A stretch of DNA of 64,000 bases from Paenibacillus phytohabitans (GTDB lineage Bacteria; Bacillota; Bacilli; Paenibacillales; Paenibacillaceae), in NCBI RefSeq assembly GCF_013141775.1, contig NZ_WHOB01000020.1, positions 248,001-312,000 of the forward strand, given 5' to 3'. The notes beneath the pieces are model-generated. The model did not search any database. It saw only the letters and a program-made list of their open reading frames with translations, and was not told the DNA's origin. Below, piece by piece: positions 1-8,265 of this stretch; position 1 is the first letter of the stretch; each line of letters starts with the position of its first letter. The position numbers and the translations under genes are program-made.

Positions 1-278
1 GCTGCCGGTGACCAGACATTCAGGTACAGGCAATCTTCAGAGTACACCGGATTGCTGCCGCCAAAGCGCGTACCGCTGGTACTTACCGGCTGAAGGCTGA
101 CCGGGCCGAATTCCTTCGCCTCCCTTACAGCATTCCAGGTTTCCGGCGGCTGCGGTGCACGAAAGCGCAGCTCTCCGACAGGAGGGGCAGCAAACGGGAT
201 TCCGCGCCAGACATTCACTCCGCCGCTCTCTTCTCCCTGCAGTTGCCCATAGGCTGTAGTCACTAGTTGTCCTGTCAT
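1..278 (-). CDS. Carboxylesterase type B, N-terminal part (cut by window edge)
   Basis: The first 92 residues of an alpha/beta-hydrolase of the para-nitrobenzyl esterase/carboxylesterase B family, which hydrolyses carboxylic esters. Visible family motifs are GIPFAAPPVGELRF near residue 25 and SEDCLYLNVW near residue 80, the latter being the second signature of the family. The catalytic Ser, Glu and His lie beyond the left edge. The ATG at 278 was chosen because AAGGATG sits 6 nt upstream; an in-frame ATG three codons earlier overlaps that ribosome binding site. The gene follows the AI-2E family gene by 19 bp on the same strand, so the two may be cotranscribed. Family call is firm; substrate unknown. 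Confidence 0.85.
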   Translation of the reverse strand, partial: MTGQLVTTAYGQLQGEESGGVNVWRGIPFAAPPVGELRFRAPQPPETWNAVREAKEFGPVSLQPVSTSGTRFGGSNPVYSEDCLYLNVWSPA

Positions 279-297
279 TACACTCATCCTTTTCGCT

Positions 298-1455
298 TTA
301 TTCCTCAGCTTTTTCTTCAATCACTTTATAGAGTCCGGAGCGGAAACGGAACCACTGAAAGATATGGGTAACCACTACTTTGAGTACGGCGTAACCCGGT
401 ACCGCGAGAATGATGCCCAGTACCCCGAACATTTTGCCGGCAAAAATAATTACAAAAATAATCGTGATCGGATGAATCTTCAGCGTTTTACCCATGATCT
501 GCGGAGAGATAAACTTCCCTTCGATCAGCTGGACCGCAGTCCAGACAATCACCATCTTGAGCAGCATAAACGGCGAGGTTACCATGGCTACCACCAGTGC
601 TGGCGTAATTGCGATCGCCGGTCCCAGATAAGGGACTACCGCAGTACAAGCGGCAACAATAGCAAGTACCAGGGAATACTCCAGCCCGATGATCAGATAA
701 CCAATATAGAGCAATGCACCGATACAGCAGCTGACAATAATCTGCCCGCGGATGTAGGATGCCACCTGACTGTTCATTTCCTGCATGACCATCCGGGACT
801 GCGGCTGCAGTGCAGTAGGAATGAACCGCATCAGGTAGTCGGGCAGTCTTTTGCCATCGCGCAGCAGATAGAACAGAATGAACGGCGTAGTCACCACTGC
901 CAGGACAATCTCTGTCAAAGTGCCTACAAAGCTGCCTACGCCACTGGCGGCATTATTGATGAACGAGGTGCCCCAGGTAGTCACCTTGCCGGTGATATCA
1001 CTGAGATCCGTACCCACACTTTCCTGAATCTTTCCGAAAAATTCACTGCCTGTCAGATGTAGGAATTCCTCCTGAATCTGCGCGCTGTATATCGGGAAAT
1101 TGTCGATCAGCCCCATCAGCTGGGTACGGATAATCGGAATAACCATCAGCAGGATCAGTGTAATAATTCCGGCTATTACGAGGTACATCGTAACAATTCC
1201 GTAAGCGCGCTTCACCTTGCTTCTCCGCTCCAGGCGGTCAACCAGCGGATTCAGCAGATAATAGGCAACTCCCGAGAGAAGCAGCGGCGCTGCCACTGTA
1301 TGCAGAAGCACTGACAACGGTTTGAATATAAACGGAATCTTGGAGAATACGAGCACAGTAACACCAATCAGCAACGCAATTAAAAGCCCCACCACAAACT
1401 TGTTATTCAGAAAAAACTTTTTGAATTTATCCGGCCAGACCTGACGTCTATCCAT
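298..1455 (-). CDS. AI-2E family transporter / PerM-like permease
   Basis: Integral membrane protein of 385 residues with about eight hydrophobic segments, the usual size and profile of the AI-2E transporter superfamily (TqsA, YdbI, PerM). Family members export small molecules such as autoinducer-2 or act as Na+/H+ antiporters; which applies here cannot be read from sequence. The C-terminal part has the family hallmark of Gly/Pro-rich helices (AVVPYLGPAIAI, LEYSLVLAIVAA). The start ATG at 1455 is preceded by AGGGGGG at about 9 nt; a longer reading frame to 1530 lacks a ribosome binding site. A sigma-A-like promoter lies upstream at 1517-1546. Confidence 0.85.
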   Translation of the reverse strand: MDRRQVWPDKFKKFFLNNKFVVGLLIALLIGVTVLVFSKIPFIFKPLSVLLHTVAAPLLLSGVAYYLLNPLVDRLERRSKVKRAYGIVTMYLVIAGIITLILLMVIPIIRTQLMGLIDNFPIYSAQIQEEFLHLTGSEFFGKIQESVGTDLSDITGKVTTWGTSFINNAASGVGSFVGTLTEIVLAVVTTPFILFYLLRDGKRLPDYLMRFIPTALQPQSRMVMQEMNSQVASYIRGQIIVSCCIGALLYIGYLIIGLEYSLVLAIVAACTAVVPYLGPAIAITPALVVAMVTSPFMLLKMVIVWTAVQLIEGKFISPQIMGKTLKIHPITIIFVIIFAGKMFGVLGIILAVPGYAVLKVVVTHIFQWFRFRSGLYKVIEEKAEE

Positions 1456-1516
1456 ATACTGCCGCCCCCCTGCTGCAACACTTACGATATAAGTGTGATT
1501 AATTGCACTTTGTATT

Positions 1517-1546
1517 AGCATAGTCAACACGGAGGCTGCAAGTCAA
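1517..1546 (-). promoter_or_regulatory. Candidate sigma-A promoter for the AI-2E family gene
   Basis: On the minus strand, TTGACT (1541-1546) and TATGCT (1517-1522) are separated by 18 bp and lie about 60 bp upstream of the start codon. Sequence match only. Confidence 0.4.
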
Positions 1547-1570
1547 ATTTTCTGCCCCGCCAAAAAAGCT

Positions 1571-1839
1571 CTAGGGCAGTGAAGACTGCAGGCCAACCAG
1601 CAGACATTCCACCAAAGCCAGGGAGTTCAGCGAAACCGTCTCAACATTGCTCTCAAAAGCTTCTACGCTATCCTCATCTGCATGGTCTGAAATTGATCGG
1701 ATTACAACAAAGGGATCCGGTTCACTCTCTGTCAGGATCGCTGCAGGCAGGTCGTGATGCACCACCTGAGCCGACAGATAATATCCCCGCAATTCAGGTG
1801 GTCATCCAGCCCTCCCGCAGCTCCGGTAAGAAGGCCAGC
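1571..1839 (-). pseudogene. Decayed MTA/SAH nucleosidase-like gene (relic)
   Basis: Two fragments of a methylthioadenosine/S-adenosylhomocysteine nucleosidase (PNP/UDP superfamily) lie in different frames. The upstream piece reads LLTGAAGGLDDHLNCGDI, the family's substrate-loop region. After a frameshift near 1785 the text continues LSAQVVHHDLPAAILTE, then jumps directly to PFVVIRSISDHADEDS, the C-terminal catalytic Asp motif. Roughly 80 codons expected between these motifs are missing, as is the entire N-terminal half. No ribosome binding site fits either piece. It lies immediately downstream of the SDR gene. A functional copy would have to lie elsewhere in the genome. Confidence 0.75.
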
Positions 1840-1842
1840 GGT

Positions 1843-2574
1843 TCAGCGCAAGTAACAGCCATTATTAATATCAAAAGTCGCCCCCGTGTATGCTCTCGCT
1901 TTGCGGCTTAGCATGAAAACCACCGTATCGGCAATATCCTCCGCCTGCAGCGGCTCCGGAATTAGCTGATGCTCCTGATATTCCTGCTGTCTCCAGGCGG
2001 GAATATGATCCATCATCGGAGTGCTAGTCATCGTCGGGGCAACTGCATTCACCCGGATATGAGGGGCAAAGTTCATGGCGCAGCTTTTGGTCAAACCAAG
2101 TATAGCTGCCTTGGTCAAGCCATAGATGGCATCCGAGCTTCCTTCCTGACCGGATACGGAGGACATGTTCACGATGGCCCCCTGACGCTTCCGGTTCAGC
2201 AGCAGGCGCCCGAAGCCCTGCGAGAAATAGACATATCCCTTGATGTTGATATCCATTACCCTACTTATATCTTCGGGGGTATACTCCAGCAGACTGCGCC
2301 CCAGATATATGCCTGCATTATTGACCAGACCGTTAACCTCAGCATGTTCTTGCTGTATGTATGCGAAGAATTGCTCCACCTCGCTGTATTTGCTCACATT
2401 CACCCGGAAGGAGAAGAGTTTATCCGAAGCCGCATCGGCCTTCAGTTCCTCAAGCCCCCGGCCATCCAGATCACAGGCAATCACTTCAGCCCCTTCCTGC
2501 AGAATAAGCTTGACGATCGCTTTACCGATTCCCGAAGCGGCCCCGGTCACAATTATTTTCATTCCCTGCAGCAT
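1843..2574 (-). CDS. SDR family oxidoreductase
   Basis: Classical short-chain dehydrogenase/reductase of 243 residues, an NAD(P)-dependent oxidoreductase. The cofactor motif TGAASGIG is at the N terminus, NNAG near residue 83, catalytic Ser in NMSSVSGQEG and the YGLTK catalytic Tyr/Lys near residue 150, so the active site is complete. The C-terminal INNGCYLR replaces the usual DGG motif. The ATG at 2574 has AAGGAG 9 nt upstream; another ATG four codons further in is possible. Substrate cannot be assigned. It ends just before the nucleosidase relic. Confidence 0.85.
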   Translation of the reverse strand: MLQGMKIIVTGAASGIGKAIVKLILQEGAEVIACDLDGRGLEELKADAASDKLFSFRVNVSKYSEVEQFFAYIQQEHAEVNGLVNNAGIYLGRSLLEYTPEDISRVMDINIKGYVYFSQGFGRLLLNRKRQGAIVNMSSVSGQEGSSDAIYGLTKAAILGLTKSCAMNFAPHIRVNAVAPTMTSTPMMDHIPAWRQQEYQEHQLIPEPLQAEDIADTVVFMLSRKARAYTGATFDINNGCYLR

Positions 2575-2619
2575 CCCTTGACACTCCTTCATCCTATATT
2601 CGCCTAAGGCAGAATCCGC

Positions 2620-3429
2620 CTACTGAAACCGCAAATCAACAATACTGCCGGTCCGCTCAAAACCGATCGACTGATAGACTTTGTTGGAATCCGGGTTTGC
2701 GGCATCGGCATAGAGCATAGGCGTGATGCCCTTGCCCAGCAGCTCAGCGCACAGCTCTGCTACAGCAGCACTGGCATAGCCCTGCTTACGGCAGTCCTGC
2801 GGAGTGAACACTTCATTAATCCGGGCATGCCTGGAGGACAGATGGGCCAGATTCGCCATGGACACAGGCCTATCCTGTACCATCCACAGGCGGAGCTTGC
2901 CGGATTCGGTAATATCCCTGGCATAGCCGAGGAAATTCTCCGGTGCATTCTCGGTGCCGAACGCATCCTTCACAAAGCTGGCCAAATAGTCTGCAATGAC
3001 CGGGATATAGCCAGCATCTGCCTGCAGCAGCTTACCGCTGACATTAGCGGGCTTCTTCACCTGCGGGCAATGATAGGCTTCCATGATCATATGGACATGA
3101 TACAGCTTGCCTGTATTCTCACAATAAGCCTCTGCAAACAGCTTGCCTGTCTCCTTAGTCCCGTTAACCCCTGACAATCCGCGGCCCTTCAGCCGCTCCA
3201 CAAGCTGGCGAACCAGGGCTCTGCGCTGATCTGCACCTACCTCCGGTGCAATCCATAACCAGGGGTTATACCCCTCCGTATGCGCAAAGATCAGATGATC
3301 TTCGGCTGTCTTAATCCGGAGCGATTCCGGGTTTCCGGTGATAAGGTGAAGGAGATTATACTCCACCTCTTCCTGCAAGAACGCTTCGCTGTCCAGCACA
3401 CGGTCATCCGGCTCGAAATCCACAAACAT
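2620..3429 (-). CDS. GNAT family N-acetyltransferase
   Basis: A 269-residue protein with a C-terminal GCN5-related acetyltransferase domain (about residues 130-265). The acetyl-CoA binding region contains CRKQGYASAAVAELC, a form of the Q/RxxGxG/A motif, followed by LYADAANPDSNKVYQSIGFE, the typical NxxxxxxYxxxGF motif of FR47-like members. The N-terminal half is degenerate, as in many double-GNAT proteins. A start at 3429 is supported by AAGGGGGAAG just upstream. Acceptor substrate unknown. Confidence 0.8.
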   Translation of the reverse strand: MFVDFEPDDRVLDSEAFLQEEVEYNLLHLITGNPESLRIKTAEDHLIFAHTEGYNPWLWIAPEVGADQRRALVRQLVERLKGRGLSGVNGTKETGKLFAEAYCENTGKLYHVHMIMEAYHCPQVKKPANVSGKLLQADAGYIPVIADYLASFVKDAFGTENAPENFLGYARDITESGKLRLWMVQDRPVSMANLAHLSSRHARINEVFTPQDCRKQGYASAAVAELCAELLGKGITPMLYADAANPDSNKVYQSIGFERTGSIVDLRFQ

Positions 3430-3490
3430 CCCGCTTCCCCCTTACTCAATCTTTCTATCCATCATAATCCTCCGTCTGACAAAAATAAAC

Positions 3491-3524
3491 AATCCTCCAC
3501 CGAAAATTTTCCAGTGGAGGACTG
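3491..3524 (-). terminator. Rho-independent terminator after the 2Fe-2S gene
   Basis: Inverted repeat TCCTCCAC / GTGGAGGA around an A/T-rich loop. On the minus strand it is followed by GTTTATTTTTG. It lies 18 bp past the stop of the ferredoxin-like gene. Confidence 0.75.
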
Positions 3525-3541
3525 CATTGTTCTTTCATGTT

Positions 3542-3901
3542 TTATTTCTTCTTTTTACCCTTTGCCCCTTTTTCAATTGCGGCTTTCAGGCCTTCATCAT
3601 AAGTGTAGAGTACATTCTCTTCCAGCCGTTCACCTTTCAGCACCTTGCGTACCAGGCTTTTGGCTGATTTGGGGGTGATATCCCTGTACCATACGCCTTC
3701 CGGATATGAGATGACTACACACGCATCCGAACATCTTCCGTTACAGCGGGTTACTGTAGTATGAATCAGGCTGTCTGCCCCTTGCTTCCCGATTTCATCC
3801 TCTATCGCGTCAGCGACCTCTTCACCCTTATGCTTCTTGCAGTCGCTTCCGTTACAGATCAGCAGATGGCTGACCGTCCCTTGCAGATTCCAGGTCGTCA
3901 T
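3542..3901 (-). CDS. (2Fe-2S) ferredoxin domain-containing protein
   Basis: A 119-residue soluble protein of the thioredoxin-like 2Fe-2S ferredoxin family. Visible cysteines are CNGSDC near the N terminus and TRCNGRCSDAC near residue 52, enough for one 2Fe-2S cluster, followed by a Lys-rich tail (KGAKGKKKK). It is divergent from the AraC-type regulator, with a Fur box in the shared intergenic region, so iron-linked electron transfer (for instance ferric siderophore reduction with the flavoprotein at 11.2-12.3 kb) is an attractive inference, not shown. TTGACG and TAGAGT with 17-bp spacing, 60-80 bp upstream, could be its promoter. Confidence 0.8.
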   Translation of the reverse strand: MTTWNLQGTVSHLLICNGSDCKKHKGEEVADAIEDEIGKQGADSLIHTTVTRCNGRCSDACVVISYPEGVWYRDITPKSAKSLVRKVLKGERLEENVLYTYDEGLKAAIEKGAKGKKKK

Positions 3902-4008
3902 GGAATTCCCGCCCCCTCTAGTACAACAATACCCTGTTTGTCTGTCTCCCTAAACTCTACTTACCAATCAGAGGATCGTCAATAGGGGGAAAGACTGTTA
4001 TACTGTAT

Positions 4009-4023
4009 TGAGAATGATTATCA
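4009..4023. promoter_or_regulatory. Fur box
   Basis: TGAGAATGATTATCA differs from the inverted-repeat Fur consensus TGATAATNATTATCA at one position. It lies just past a TATACT -10-like element and 25 bp before the regulator's start, in the intergenic region shared with the divergent 2Fe-2S gene. Expected effect: repression by Fe(II)-Fur when iron is sufficient. Confidence 0.8.
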
Positions 4024-4047
4024 CCCAAGAAAAGAGTGACTCTGAAC

Positions 4048-5637
4048 ATGCATAAACCACCTACCGGCAGTTCATTGCCTTATCCTCATAGTTTTCATGT
4101 CCCGGTGCGGATTGCTGCACTGGACAAGGCCGTTTCTAACCGGGAAATCTCCAGCCCGCCCTTCTCTTCCCTGCTGATTATAGTTACAGGAGGCAGCGGA
4201 ACGATGGAGTGGGACGGTGCGCTTACCCGTGTATCCAGCGGCAGTACCTTATGCTGTGACAGCTCTGCACACCTCACCCTGCAGCACAGCCATAACCTGC
4301 AGGGGGTGTGGATCGAATATATCACTCTCTCAGGAACCAGCAATCCTTCCAGCCCGCTGAACAACGGTGTACCGCTCCGCAGCTGTGCGCCCCGTGTTTG
4401 CGCGATGGCGTCGCGGCTGCTGGGCAGCTGGAGCCAGCCGGAAGAGCATCAGCCTTTTGCAGTGCAGCAGCTGTTCACAGAACTGCTCACTGAGCTGTAT
4501 CACAGCGCTGCTGAGAACACGGAGCCGCTGCTTCATTGGCTGGACCGTGTATTGCAATATATAGAATCCCATTATAATGAGGATTTAACGAGAGGGCAGG
4601 CGGCAGAGCTTGCCGGAGTTACCCCGGAGCACTTCTCCCGCGCTTTCCGCAAATCCACCGGTCAGACCTTTAATGAATATGTAACACTGCTGCGCATCCG
4701 CAAAGCCCAGAAGCGCATTCTGACAGGAGCCCCGAATCTGAGCACGCTGGCGCTTGAAGTCGGTTATGGTGAAGGCACCTATTTAAGCCGCAAGTTCAAA
4801 CAGGTCGTGGGTCTTTCTCCTGCAGCCTATCACCGCAAGAATAAATCTGTGGTATCGCTGAACTTCAATCACACGGCCAGTCTGCAGGCGCTTGAGGTTG
4901 TTCCCCGGCTTGGAGTATATTCGGCTTGGATGGAGAGGCTGCAGCCTATTCCGTCCAAGCATAAGCTGCTAAATGAAGGAAGCAGCTCCACAGGTCTATA
5001 TGAACGCTTGTCTTCTGCCCGGCCGGATGTGATTATCAGCTACTCCCTGCCTGACAAGAATAAGCAGCTGATGTCGTTAGCTCCGGTTATTGAAATCCCC
5101 TTTATGCAAATGGACTGGCGGGAACAATTCCGGCTGATTGCGGAGGTCACCGGCCGCAGACCACAGGCGGATGCCTGGCTGAATGTCTATGACGAACAAT
5201 GCAACGCGGCCAATCAACAGCTCGACCGCCGGATCGGTCCCCGGGGAACCGCAGTCGTCTGGGAGATTGGCAGAGACGCTGCATACTGCTTCAGCAGCAG
5301 CTATGGCCACGGATCTCAGATTCTGTATAATGATCTGGGCTTCCGGCCCCCAAGCAGCCTTGTAAGCGAGGGACTCCTCCGCCAAGGTTATCTGGAGGTT
5401 GCCTTCAGTGACGTCGCCCGCTACCCCGCGGATCATATATTCATTACCTGCAGCGCCGGAACGGCCGAGATGCGGGAGCCGCTCCGTTCCTTTCTTCATC
5501 GTGCAGTACAGCAGAATCAGGCGTCCGCTTCCGGCAGCAGAATCTATTTCCTGAATCAGCCTGCCATGTTCTACGGATTTGATCCGCTCTCTTCCGAAGC
5601 CCAGCTCAGGGTGCTCCTGCAGGCGCTGACATCATAA
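4048..5637 (+). CDS. AraC-type regulator fused to a siderophore-binding domain (Btr-like)
   Basis: About 529 residues in three parts. There is an N-terminal cupin-like sensing region, an AraC HTH pair at about residues 160-265 (LAGVTPEHFSRAFRKSTGQT, LALEVGYGEGTYLSRKFKQ), and a C-terminal TroA/FecB-like periplasmic-binding domain (about 275-529). This is the architecture of Bacillus subtilis Btr, an activator that binds the ferric siderophore inside the cell and switches on the feu uptake genes. The next gene is a siderophore-binding lipoprotein, so the same role is likely. The start is uncertain: ATG 4048 with a weak AAGAG motif is preferred over GTG 4036, which has no ribosome binding site. 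A Fur box lies directly upstream. Confidence 0.85.
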   Translation: MHKPPTGSSLPYPHSFHVPVRIAALDKAVSNREISSPPFSSLLIIVTGGSGTMEWDGALTRVSSGSTLCCDSSAHLTLQHSHNLQGVWIEYITLSGTSNPSSPLNNGVPLRSCAPRVCAMASRLLGSWSQPEEHQPFAVQQLFTELLTELYHSAAENTEPLLHWLDRVLQYIESHYNEDLTRGQAAELAGVTPEHFSRAFRKSTGQTFNEYVTLLRIRKAQKRILTGAPNLSTLALEVGYGEGTYLSRKFKQVVGLSPAAYHRKNKSVVSLNFNHTASLQALEVVPRLGVYSAWMERLQPIPSKHKLLNEGSSSTGLYERLSSARPDVIISYSLPDKNKQLMSLAPVIEIPFMQMDWREQFRLIAEVTGRRPQADAWLNVYDEQCNAANQQLDRRIGPRGTAVVWEIGRDAAYCFSSSYGHGSQILYNDLGFRPPSSLVSEGLLRQGYLEVAFSDVARYPADHIFITCSAGTAEMREPLRSFLHRAVQQNQASASGSRIYFLNQPAMFYGFDPLSSEAQLRVLLQALTS

Positions 5638-5701
5638 ATTTACATAGCCGGACATCACATTCAGCCATAGTGTAAACAGGACAAAATCTGTAAAGTGTTA
5701 T

Positions 5702-5716
5702 TGAGAATGATAATCG
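5702..5716. promoter_or_regulatory. Fur box upstream of the siderophore lipoprotein gene
   Basis: TGAGAATGATAATCG, a 12 of 15 match to the Fur consensus and nearly identical in its left half to the box at 4009. It lies 9 bp before the AAGGAGG ribosome binding site. Confidence 0.7.
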
Positions 5717-5739
5717 TTCTACATAAGGAGGCATACATC

Positions 5740-6756
5740 TTGAAAAAATCGTATTCAAGCCCTAATTCCCGGAAACAATGGATCATCTTCCCGTTGCTGC
5801 TGGCACTGACGCTTCTTGCCTCAGCTTGTGGAAACAACACATCCAATAATAGCACCGGTTCTGCTGCTGCTAATGCTACAGAAGCTCCTGCTTCGTCCCC
5901 GCAGCCGGAGACTCCGGCCGCAACCGCAGCTCCCGCCTTCAAAACAGTAACAACTGTAAATGGAGATATTGAAGTGCCGACAGCACCGCAGCGGATTGTT
6001 GCCGAAGAGTATCTGGGCAGCCTGATTGCTCTGAATACAATCCCCGTGGGTGCTCCCGGACTGACGCTGGAGAATATGTATTTCAAAGAATCACTTACCG
6101 GAGTCACCGATACCGGTACTTACGGAAAGATGTCACCGGAGAATATTATCGCCCTGAACCCGGACCTCATCATCTCCGGCAATGCCGACAGCTATGAGAC
6201 ACTGAGCAAGATTGCCCCTACCGTCATTGTGCCGTACGGTGATCTGAAGGACGCCCACGCGGAGCTGACTTATTTCGGCAAGCTGCTGGGCAAAGAACAG
6301 GAAGCTGCGGACTGGCTGGCAGATTATGATAAGCGCATCGCCGCAGCCAAGGCCCGTGTGGATGCAGCAATTCCCGCTGATGCCACCTTCAGCATCCTGG
6401 AGCATGCCGACAAGTCCACATGGGTATATGGGGACAACTTCGGACGAGGCGGACAGCCGGTCTATCAGGCACTGGGACGGAAGCCGCCAACCGAAGTGGC
6501 TGCTGAAATTATGGAGAAGCAGTGGGCAGAATTATCCGCCGAGACACTGGGCAAATATGCGGGTGACTATCTCGTCGTGACCGATAATACACAGACTGTA
6601 GAAGACTTCCAGGCAGATCCGATCTGGGGCAGCCTGCCTGCAGTCAAGAACGGACATATCTATGTATGGAAAGAAGAACGTTCCTGGTATTATGATCCGA
6701 TCGCCGTTCTGGCACAGACAGAAGAGCTTGCGGACTGGCTGACTTCGGGGCAATAA
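5740..6756 (+). CDS. Iron-siderophore ABC transporter substrate-binding lipoprotein
   Basis: A 338-residue FeuA/FhuD-type binding protein that captures ferric siderophore at the outer face of the membrane and passes it to FecCD permeases. It has a lipoprotein signal peptide with lipobox LASAC, a Ser/Thr/Ala/Pro-rich spacer, then the FecB/TroA fold (VPTAPQRIVAEEYLG, NPDLIISGNADSYETL). The start is TTG at 5740 with AAGGAGG 8 nt upstream; longer readings in the same frame run through the Fur box. The cognate permeases are probably those at 12.3-14.4 kb, also Fur-boxed. No ATPase gene is in the window, so one encoded elsewhere must serve. Confidence 0.9.
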   Translation: MKKSYSSPNSRKQWIIFPLLLALTLLASACGNNTSNNSTGSAAANATEAPASSPQPETPAATAAPAFKTVTTVNGDIEVPTAPQRIVAEEYLGSLIALNTIPVGAPGLTLENMYFKESLTGVTDTGTYGKMSPENIIALNPDLIISGNADSYETLSKIAPTVIVPYGDLKDAHAELTYFGKLLGKEQEAADWLADYDKRIAAAKARVDAAIPADATFSILEHADKSTWVYGDNFGRGGQPVYQALGRKPPTEVAAEIMEKQWAELSAETLGKYAGDYLVVTDNTQTVEDFQADPIWGSLPAVKNGHIYVWKEERSWYYDPIAVLAQTEELADWLTSGQ

Positions 6757-6768
6757 ATGAATGATCAT

Positions 6769-6812
6769 GAAGCTGTCTGGGCAGCCTTAACGGGCTCCCG
6801 GCAGCTTTTTTG
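6769..6812 (+). terminator. Rho-independent terminator after the siderophore lipoprotein
   Basis: GC-rich hairpin, AAGCTG...CAGCTT outer stem, followed by TTTTTT, 13 bp past the stop codon. Confidence 0.85.
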
Positions 6813-6903
6813 TTGATTACTGATCCCATAAATGGAGATAATACCTGTAGCCCGCCTGCCCGGAACCGGCAAATCAGCTTGCGGAGCCTAAGGAGCATCG
6901 CCC

Positions 6904-7119
6904 ATGAAAATTCTCGCTATTTATGTCCTGTTAGCCGTCCTCACCTTGCTAATGCTCACACTGGTTGATGTTTTATCAGGAATCAGCGCGAGTGCATCGT
7001 TGCATTCTCTTTCGGTTATCTTTGCCACAACCACACTGCAGGAAGCGATATGTGTGGTGATCTTCCTGGCACTCCCTTTGATTCAGGTTGCCGCCGGCGC
7101 CCTCAAACGCAGCCGCTAA
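6904..7119 (+). CDS. Small hypothetical membrane protein (71 aa)
   Basis: Two predicted membrane segments (about residues 4-24 and 46-64) joined by a Ser-rich loop, with a basic KRSR C terminus. AAGGAG about 8 nt before the ATG supports translation. It converges with the germination operon, whose last gene ends 13 bp away. No family recognised; the function is unknown. Confidence 0.6.
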   Translation: MKILAIYVLLAVLTLLMLTLVDVLSGISASASLHSLSVIFATTTLQEAICVVIFLALPLIQVAAGALKRSR

Positions 7120-7132
7120 TCTCCAGCGAAAC

Positions 7133-8230
7133 TTAACGGTACAGGCCGAATTTCTTCCGGACACGGTGAATAAGAAACAGCAGAACCGGTATTACCGCGC
7201 AGAAAATCGGCAGGATATTCTCCAGAAAAACCTTGCCTTCACTCATATGCACCGGATAATTCTCCGCACTGACGAAAGAGCTGAACAGCATGACCACCGC
7301 CGCCGGAATCACCAGTTTTTTGGAATCGCGGACCTTGAAGAGATCTGCAGTTATGGCCACAGCAGCATAGCAATAAACCGTCATCTTGAAGAACACCCCG
7401 ATAATGAGTGTAAGCATAACCAGTGCATCCAGACGCTGGATAAAGTTGGCTACATTGACGAGTGTGATGGTGGTAAACATCGGAAAGGTTGTCCGGCTGT
7501 AAAGGTTCTCTCCGAGCACTCCCATCTCAATGGCATGGGTGAAGCTAAGCAGACAAGCGCTTAAGGTGATGGCCACGATGCCGGTTTTCTTAATCTTCCT
7601 TGATTTGCTGAAGTGCGGAAGTATAGTCGTGAAGCACACGACCTCCCCGAACGGAAAAATCCAAATGTTAGGGTAGGCAGAGCCCAGAGCCTCCCAGAGA
7701 TCATTGCCATGAATCGGAAACAAATTCTTAAGCTCCACCAGTCCGGCAGCAATGACAATAAAAATACAGATCAATCCCATTACGATGATGATCCAGAAGA
7801 AAATCTCCGCCGTTCTGGCGAATACCTCGATCCCCAAGCTCAGGATATACATCACCGCAATAATCATAATGGAATCAATGATAAGAATCGGAGTTTTGTC
7901 GTATGAAGCTGAAATTAACAGATCTCCCGCTTCACGCAGATTTCTGGAGCCGTTATAGAGCAGCACCGGAAGAAACAGCAGGCCTACGGTCCAGCCTATC
8001 CAGGGACCGAGAATCTTACGCGCATAGCCGCTGATGATCAGATCCGGGAACTGCAGGTACAGATGTGTAAACACCAGATAAAGCAGAATGCCCCCGGGGA
8101 GCGCCATCAGGATGGAGAGCCAGACCGCATGCCCGCTCTCCAGGCCCACCGGTACAACCAGCGCTGTTCCAAGCTCGAACAGAACAATCATCGCAAAAAG
8201 CTGACTGGGGCCGATCGCTTCTTTTCTCAT
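7133..8230 (-). CDS. Spore germination permease, GerAB/GerKB family
   Basis: A 365-residue membrane protein of the endospore germination permease family (APC superfamily fold, about ten helices), the germinant-binding B subunit of a GerA-type receptor in the spore inner membrane. The family opening IGPSQLFAMIVLFELGTALVV is visible at the N terminus (positions 8165-8220). The ATG at 8230 has AAGGTG 9 nt upstream; upstream extension in the same frame is not translated-looking. It is the last gene of an A-C-B operon, the order seen in gerK of Bacillus subtilis. The germinant is unknown. Confidence 0.9.
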   Translation of the reverse strand: MRKEAIGPSQLFAMIVLFELGTALVVPVGLESGHAVWLSILMALPGGILLYLVFTHLYLQFPDLIISGYARKILGPWIGWTVGLLFLPVLLYNGSRNLREAGDLLISASYDKTPILIIDSIMIIAVMYILSLGIEVFARTAEIFFWIIIVMGLICIFIVIAAGLVELKNLFPIHGNDLWEALGSAYPNIWIFPFGEVVCFTTILPHFSKSRKIKKTGIVAITLSACLLSFTHAIEMGVLGENLYSRTTFPMFTTITLVNVANFIQRLDALVMLTLIIGVFFKMTVYCYAAVAITADLFKVRDSKKLVIPAAVVMLFSSFVSAENYPVHMSEGKVFLENILPIFCAVIPVLLFLIHRVRKKFGLYR

Positions 8231-8265
8231 AAACCTATTCACCTTATTTCTGCATAAAAAGCTGA

